DNA of 9,916 nucleotides. Source: an uncultured bacterium. GTDB lineage: Bacteria > Cyanobacteriota > Vampirovibrionia > Gastranaerophilales > Gastranaerophilaceae. Position numbers and translations under genes: made by a program. The DNA is taken from contig CALAWF010000229.1 in NCBI GenBank assembly GCA_937894665.1, positions 1-9,916 of the forward strand, written 5' to 3'. Below are positions 7,510-9,916 of this stretch, in pieces; position 1 is the stretch's first letter, and every line of letters starts with the position of its first letter. A model generated the notes under the pieces. That model was not told where the DNA came from and did not search any database. It worked only from the letters and a program-made list of their open reading frames with translations.

Positions 7510-8181
7510 TTATTCTTCCAGTTGTAGCTCTTCACCAAATACTATTTGCTCCAAAATTTTTCTATAGCTTATTATTTTTTTGTTTACAGATTTCATATCA
7601 GCTATTAGTGTTTGATAGCAAGATTTATCACCAAAGCATTTAAATTTTTTCTGTAATTCCTGAGGTGAAATATCATAATAATCTATACTTTCTAATTGTC
7701 TTTTGTACCATTCTCTATAACGAGCTTGCCATTTTGTTAAGTGTGGTCGAATTGCTTTATTTAAAATTTTAGATGACAAAATTATTAACTCTTTTGTATC
7801 TGTATTAGTTACTTTTTGTGCAGGGATATCTTTAATCAATTCTCTTGCTATTCCGAAAAAAGAATACCAAGAATCGTATATTTCCAATATTACATCATTA
7901 TTTTCATCTATAGGTAATCCCAACTTTCTTGTATTTAATTCCACCCAAAGCTTATAAGCAACTTGCTTTGTTTGGTAATTAGGCTTAATTTTAAGTTTTT
8001 GATTACCAATACCAAGTTCAACTTCGTCTATATCAATCTCTGTTTTAGAAAAACCCTTCTTTAATAAAAATTTGTAAATTGCGTAAATAACAGCACAAAC
8101 AATCACTAGCCCCCAAATGTAAGGACTGCAAAACATTACAATATTAAAATTATCAAACGAAATTTTTATTAGCTCAATCAT
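7510..8181 (-). CDS. Single-pass membrane protein coupled to the TIR gene, candidate effector
   Basis: The 223-residue protein has one strong membrane segment near its N-terminus (about residues 19-40, ending in the basic KFLLKKG). Then come a short strand-like stretch (VELGIGNQKLKIKPNYQ) and a long helical, charged cytoplasmic domain with conserved-looking LWVELNTRKLGLPI, ILEIYDSWYSFF and RPHLTKWQARYREWY, ending in a coiled-coil-like tail. I have no named family for it, although I recall similar proteins beside TIR-like genes. Its ATG follows the TAG of the TIR gene with no gap, with an AGGG ribosome binding site inside the end of that gene, so the two are translated together. It lacks macro, SIR2 and SLOG motifs, so it is not an ordinary ThsA. 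A role as membrane-damaging effector or sensor for the TIR product is inference. Confidence 0.82.
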   Translation of the reverse strand: MIELIKISFDNFNIVMFCSPYIWGLVIVCAVIYAIYKFLLKKGFSKTEIDIDEVELGIGNQKLKIKPNYQTKQVAYKLWVELNTRKLGLPIDENNDVILEIYDSWYSFFGIARELIKDIPAQKVTNTDTKELIILSSKILNKAIRPHLTKWQARYREWYKRQLESIDYYDISPQELQKKFKCFGDKSCYQTLIADMKSVNKKIISYRKILEQIVFGEELQLEE

Positions 8182-8739
8182 CTATGCCCTATTATATGTA
8201 AATTGTTCTCTGCTATTTTTTATTTTTTCTGATTTGGAATATATCCTATTGTAAGCTTCATCTATCCAGTTAATTACTGCGTAATTACCATCTGTACTAA
8301 CCTTTGCCATAGAATCCCACTTGTATATATAAGAATATCCACTTTCAACATTATCATTCAATCTTGGGGGAATAGTTTTTGAATTGTATCCATTACCTTT
8401 CAAATAGCTATTTTCATATGAGCTATAATATGAAGGTAACAATATACCAAGCAAACCAGAACAACCACCTGCTTTACATGATAGACCGGCAGAAATCTCC
8501 CAATCAACATGCTTTCTTTTATATGTTTCACTACCTATTAACACAACAATAATACTACTATCAGTAATTTTTTCTTCTCTTATAAGTCTTTTTATATAAT
8601 TAGTACTTAAATCTTCATCATATTCTCCTACATGTACAGACTTGTCAATGAAGTAATTTTGAAAAACTCTTATAAATTCTCTTTTGTATGCTTCGTCATT
8701 TGCATGGTGATAACTGATAAAAACCTTGTGTCTTGTCAT
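8182..8739 (-). CDS. TIR-like (DUF1863/ThsB-type) protein
   Basis: From ATG 8739 the protein has 185 residues and begins MTRHKVFISYHHAND, the signature of the MTH538 TIR-like family that includes ThsB of Thoeris. Further family features are IVVLIGSETYKRKHVDWE with E81 as the candidate catalytic glutamate after Trp80, and PPRLNDNVESGYSYIYKWD in the second half. In Thoeris such proteins turn NAD into a cyclic ADP-ribose-type signal on phage infection. That activity is inferred here. The frame is open upstream to a TTG at 8832 and includes an ATG at 8808, but those add a hydrophobic stretch foreign to the family. ATG 8739 has a GGGGAG ribosome binding site 10 nt before it and gives a normal family start. 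A structured leader and strong promoter lie upstream, and the membrane-protein gene follows with zero gap. Confidence 0.85.
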   Translation of the reverse strand: MTRHKVFISYHHANDEAYKREFIRVFQNYFIDKSVHVGEYDEDLSTNYIKRLIREEKITDSSIIVVLIGSETYKRKHVDWEISAGLSCKAGGCSGLLGILLPSYYSSYENSYLKGNGYNSKTIPPRLNDNVESGYSYIYKWDSMAKVSTDGNYAVINWIDEAYNRIYSKSEKIKNSREQFTYNRA

Positions 8740-8761
8740 GTGGTTCACACTCCCCAATTTT

Positions 8762-8861
8762 ATATAAAAATAAAAAAGATAGACCCCCTGAACAACACAC
8801 CATACCATTAAGGTACTGCTGGGATTTCCCAACGTTGTTTTTACCAGGCGCTAATCTATCT
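8762..8861 (-). ncRNA. Structured leader RNA or small RNA before the TIR gene
   Basis: Read on the minus strand from 8861, AGATAGAT (8861-8854) pairs with GTCTATCT (8784-8777; one G-U) to close the structure. Inside it, CCTG (8848-8845) and AACAAC (8839-8834) pair with GTTGTT (8796-8791) and CAGG (8790-8787), with a 5-nt bulge. This stem encloses two hairpins, TGGG-AAAT-CCCA (8831-8820) and TACC-TTAAT-GGTA (8815-8803). The closing stem is followed at once by T6-A-T5. The predicted start of transcription falls on the first base of the closing stem. This could be a free small RNA of about 97 nt or an attenuating/ligand-sensing leader of the TIR mRNA. No known RNA family is recognised. Confidence 0.55.
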
Positions 8862-8867
8862 ACTTTT

Positions 8868-8896
8868 AGTATAACCTATAATTCTCTATTTTTCAA
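8868..8896 (-). promoter_or_regulatory. Sigma70-type promoter for the leader RNA and TIR operon
   Basis: On the minus strand TTGAAA (8896-8891) and TATACT (8873-8868) are separated by exactly 17 nt, close to consensus. Six nt later comes A8861, the likely start point. The -35 box overlaps the last codons of the DUF3800 gene, so the TIR pair has its own promoter independent of that gene. Confidence 0.7.
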
Positions 8897-9656
8897 CTCT
8901 TTTGCTAAGATTTTTTAACAATTCATTTATCCAAGAGTATTTTTCTTGTTCAACAATATCTGTATCATTTGGAAACAATTTTAAACCATAACCCAAACAT
9001 TTACCATTGTGCATAAATATATTATCAGAAAGCTTCATATAATATAAAGGTTCAACATCTCCATCATATTGATTAGGTTCAAAGGCTTGATAAGTGGAAC
9101 TAGCAATTATATCCGCCAATTGTAAGCATTTTGATTGACTTTTAGTCAAGGCTTTTAAGCTTAATACATACTGTTCACAATCAATAACCTTACGCATGTA
9201 AGTTTCTAATTCATCATAGTGAGTATTTCTACGATGTTCAAATATAAAATTAGCTTTAGCCTTTTGAGACTTTAAAAAAATTGTAACTTTTTCAAGTAAC
9301 AACTTACAAGCATAATTGTATAACACAGATTTAACTTTTAGAGGTTCCATTAGTTTTTCTTTTTGAAAGACAACAGAAACAATTGTATAATCTTTAAAGT
9401 GTACTAAATGATTAACGCAAACTTTACGTTTTTCATGTGACATTTTATAAAAATGTAATGGTGCCAACATGTCTTTGGCTTGATATTTTAGAATTTGTTT
9501 TAATTCATTTACTAAACTTGCTAAACCTTGATCCAATTCTTGTTTAACAATAATTGCAGATAATACAAAGAATTTACTGCTTCCACGCCCACGATCACAT
9601 TTGAACTTGAAACCTTCATCCCCTGCTTCATCTATGTATACGTTATAATTGCACAT
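8886..9656 (-). CDS. DUF3800 domain protein
   Basis: The 256-residue protein begins MCNYNVYIDEAGDEG, the hallmark N-terminus of DUF3800 (D9, E10 and D13). It continues with FFVLSAIIV, a mid-region LHFYKMSHEKR, FIFEHRRN, and the C-terminal CLQLADIIAS with D182, which matches the family's conserved QxAD element. The spaced acidic residues resemble an RNase H-like metal site, so nuclease activity is suspected for the family but has not been established to my knowledge. The length is normal and the gene is intact. DUF3800 genes are frequent in phages and defence islands. An AGGA lies 9 nt before ATG 9656, and an extended -10 promoter lies just upstream. It is followed by the promoter of the TIR pair, so it may be a separate unit or may read through into it. 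Confidence 0.87.
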   Translation of the reverse strand: MCNYNVYIDEAGDEGFKFKCDRGRGSSKFFVLSAIIVKQELDQGLASLVNELKQILKYQAKDMLAPLHFYKMSHEKRKVCVNHLVHFKDYTIVSVVFQKEKLMEPLKVKSVLYNYACKLLLEKVTIFLKSQKAKANFIFEHRRNTHYDELETYMRKVIDCEQYVLSLKALTKSQSKCLQLADIIASSTYQAFEPNQYDGDVEPLYYMKLSDNIFMHNGKCLGYGLKLFPNDTDIVEQEKYSWINELLKNLSKRVEK

Positions 9657-9683
9657 TCCAACAATTCCTACTTTCTGAGGACA

Positions 9684-9692
9684 AGTATATCA
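9684..9692 (-). promoter_or_regulatory. Extended -10 promoter for the DUF3800 gene
   Basis: TGATATACT on the minus strand fits the TGn-TATAAT extended -10 form. No good -35 is present, as is usual for this class. Its TGA is the stop codon of the preceding gene. The same TATACT hexamer is used by the promoter at 8868-8873. Confidence 0.5.
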
Positions 9693-9916
9693 TAAAATAT
9701 TTGTATTCACACTATTGATGCTATTTCTAAACCTACTTAAAGCTTCCATATTAAAGTTATCCGTATATTTGATTTCCATATTTAGCACTTTACCATTAGT
9801 ATCTATAATTTGAACTTTACCGGATTTCTTTGTTACAAAGTAATTCCCGTTTGGAATATAGGTAATTTTGTCAAAGATATAATTTGTAATAAACGTTTCT
9901 TGGTTTAATGAATACA
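9690..9916 (-). CDS. C-terminal end of an unrecognised gene (partial)
   Basis: On the minus strand a frame entering from the right edge runs for 74 residues to TGA 9692-9690. It contains YIPNGNYFVTKKSGKVQII followed by DTNGKVL, then a helical tail with several Asn and Ser. The strand-rich GK.QIIDTNGKVL segment resembles a WG-type beta repeat, but one copy without the WG pair is too little for a firm call. It ends 33 nt before the DUF3800 start on the same strand. Confidence 0.6.
   Translation of the reverse strand, partial: YSLNQETFITNYIFDKITYIPNGNYFVTKKSGKVQIIDTNGKVLNMEIKYTDNFNMEALSRFRNSINSVNTNIL

Noticed and set aside
7344..7538. 64-codon minus-strand open frame in the spacer
   Set aside because: It overlaps the end of the membrane protein gene, crosses the large inverted repeat, has no family-like sequence and no ribosome binding site that I can see.
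8741..8808. Small hydrophobic peptide from ATG 8808 as a type I toxin
   Set aside because: It does not end before the TIR frame but runs into it, and has no ribosome binding site.
8740..8832. N-terminal extension of the TIR protein from TTG 8832 or ATG 8808, which would add a hydrophobic segment
   Set aside because: No ribosome binding site before either codon, the segment overlaps the structured leader, and ATG 8739 has GGGGAG and gives the family's normal start.

Overview
The window comes from an AT-rich (by eye about one third G+C) bacterial chromosome or large mobile element. It uses ordinary bacterial start and stop codons (TGA is a stop, Trp is TGG), AGGAG-type ribosome binding sites and sigma70-like promoters. 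I cannot name the species. The gene content is accessory: it looks like a piece of a defence island.

Left block (1-4841, + strand). The last 40 codons of an upstream gene are followed by a 1140-residue Eco57I-class adenine methyltransferase (type IIG-like or methyltransferase component of a defence system), a 281-residue unrecognised soluble protein and a 141-residue protein with about four membrane segments. Spacings of 13 nt, 9 nt and a 1-nt overlap point to one operon whose promoter lies outside the window.

Middle block (4842-7509). After a 170-nt spacer comes a single + strand gene for a 661-residue tandem AAA ATPase. A 12-nt sequence covering its Shine-Dalgarno site recurs as a perfect inverse complement just past its stop codon. 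The following 512-nt spacer has no convincing gene. It does hold a GC/GT-rich hairpin, several GTGGCAA repeats and a large imperfect inverted repeat, which resembles the binding-site array of a site-specific recombinase or the edge of a mobile element.

Right block (7510-9916, - strand). Read in the direction of transcription: the end of an unknown gene, a DUF3800 protein, then a strong promoter that starts at the foot of a compact, branched, about 97-nt RNA ending in a U-rich tract, then a TIR-like protein of the DUF1863/ThsB type, and finally a single-pass membrane protein whose ATG directly abuts the TIR stop codon. TIR enzymes of this type make NAD-derived signals in Thoeris defence. Here the usual ThsA partner is absent and the coupled partner is a membrane protein, so the pair is a candidate for a variant TIR/membrane-effector system. 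The structured leader RNA in front of it is the most unusual element seen.

The two blocks converge on the 6998-7509 spacer, so they are probably separate modules placed side by side, possibly at an integration hotspot.
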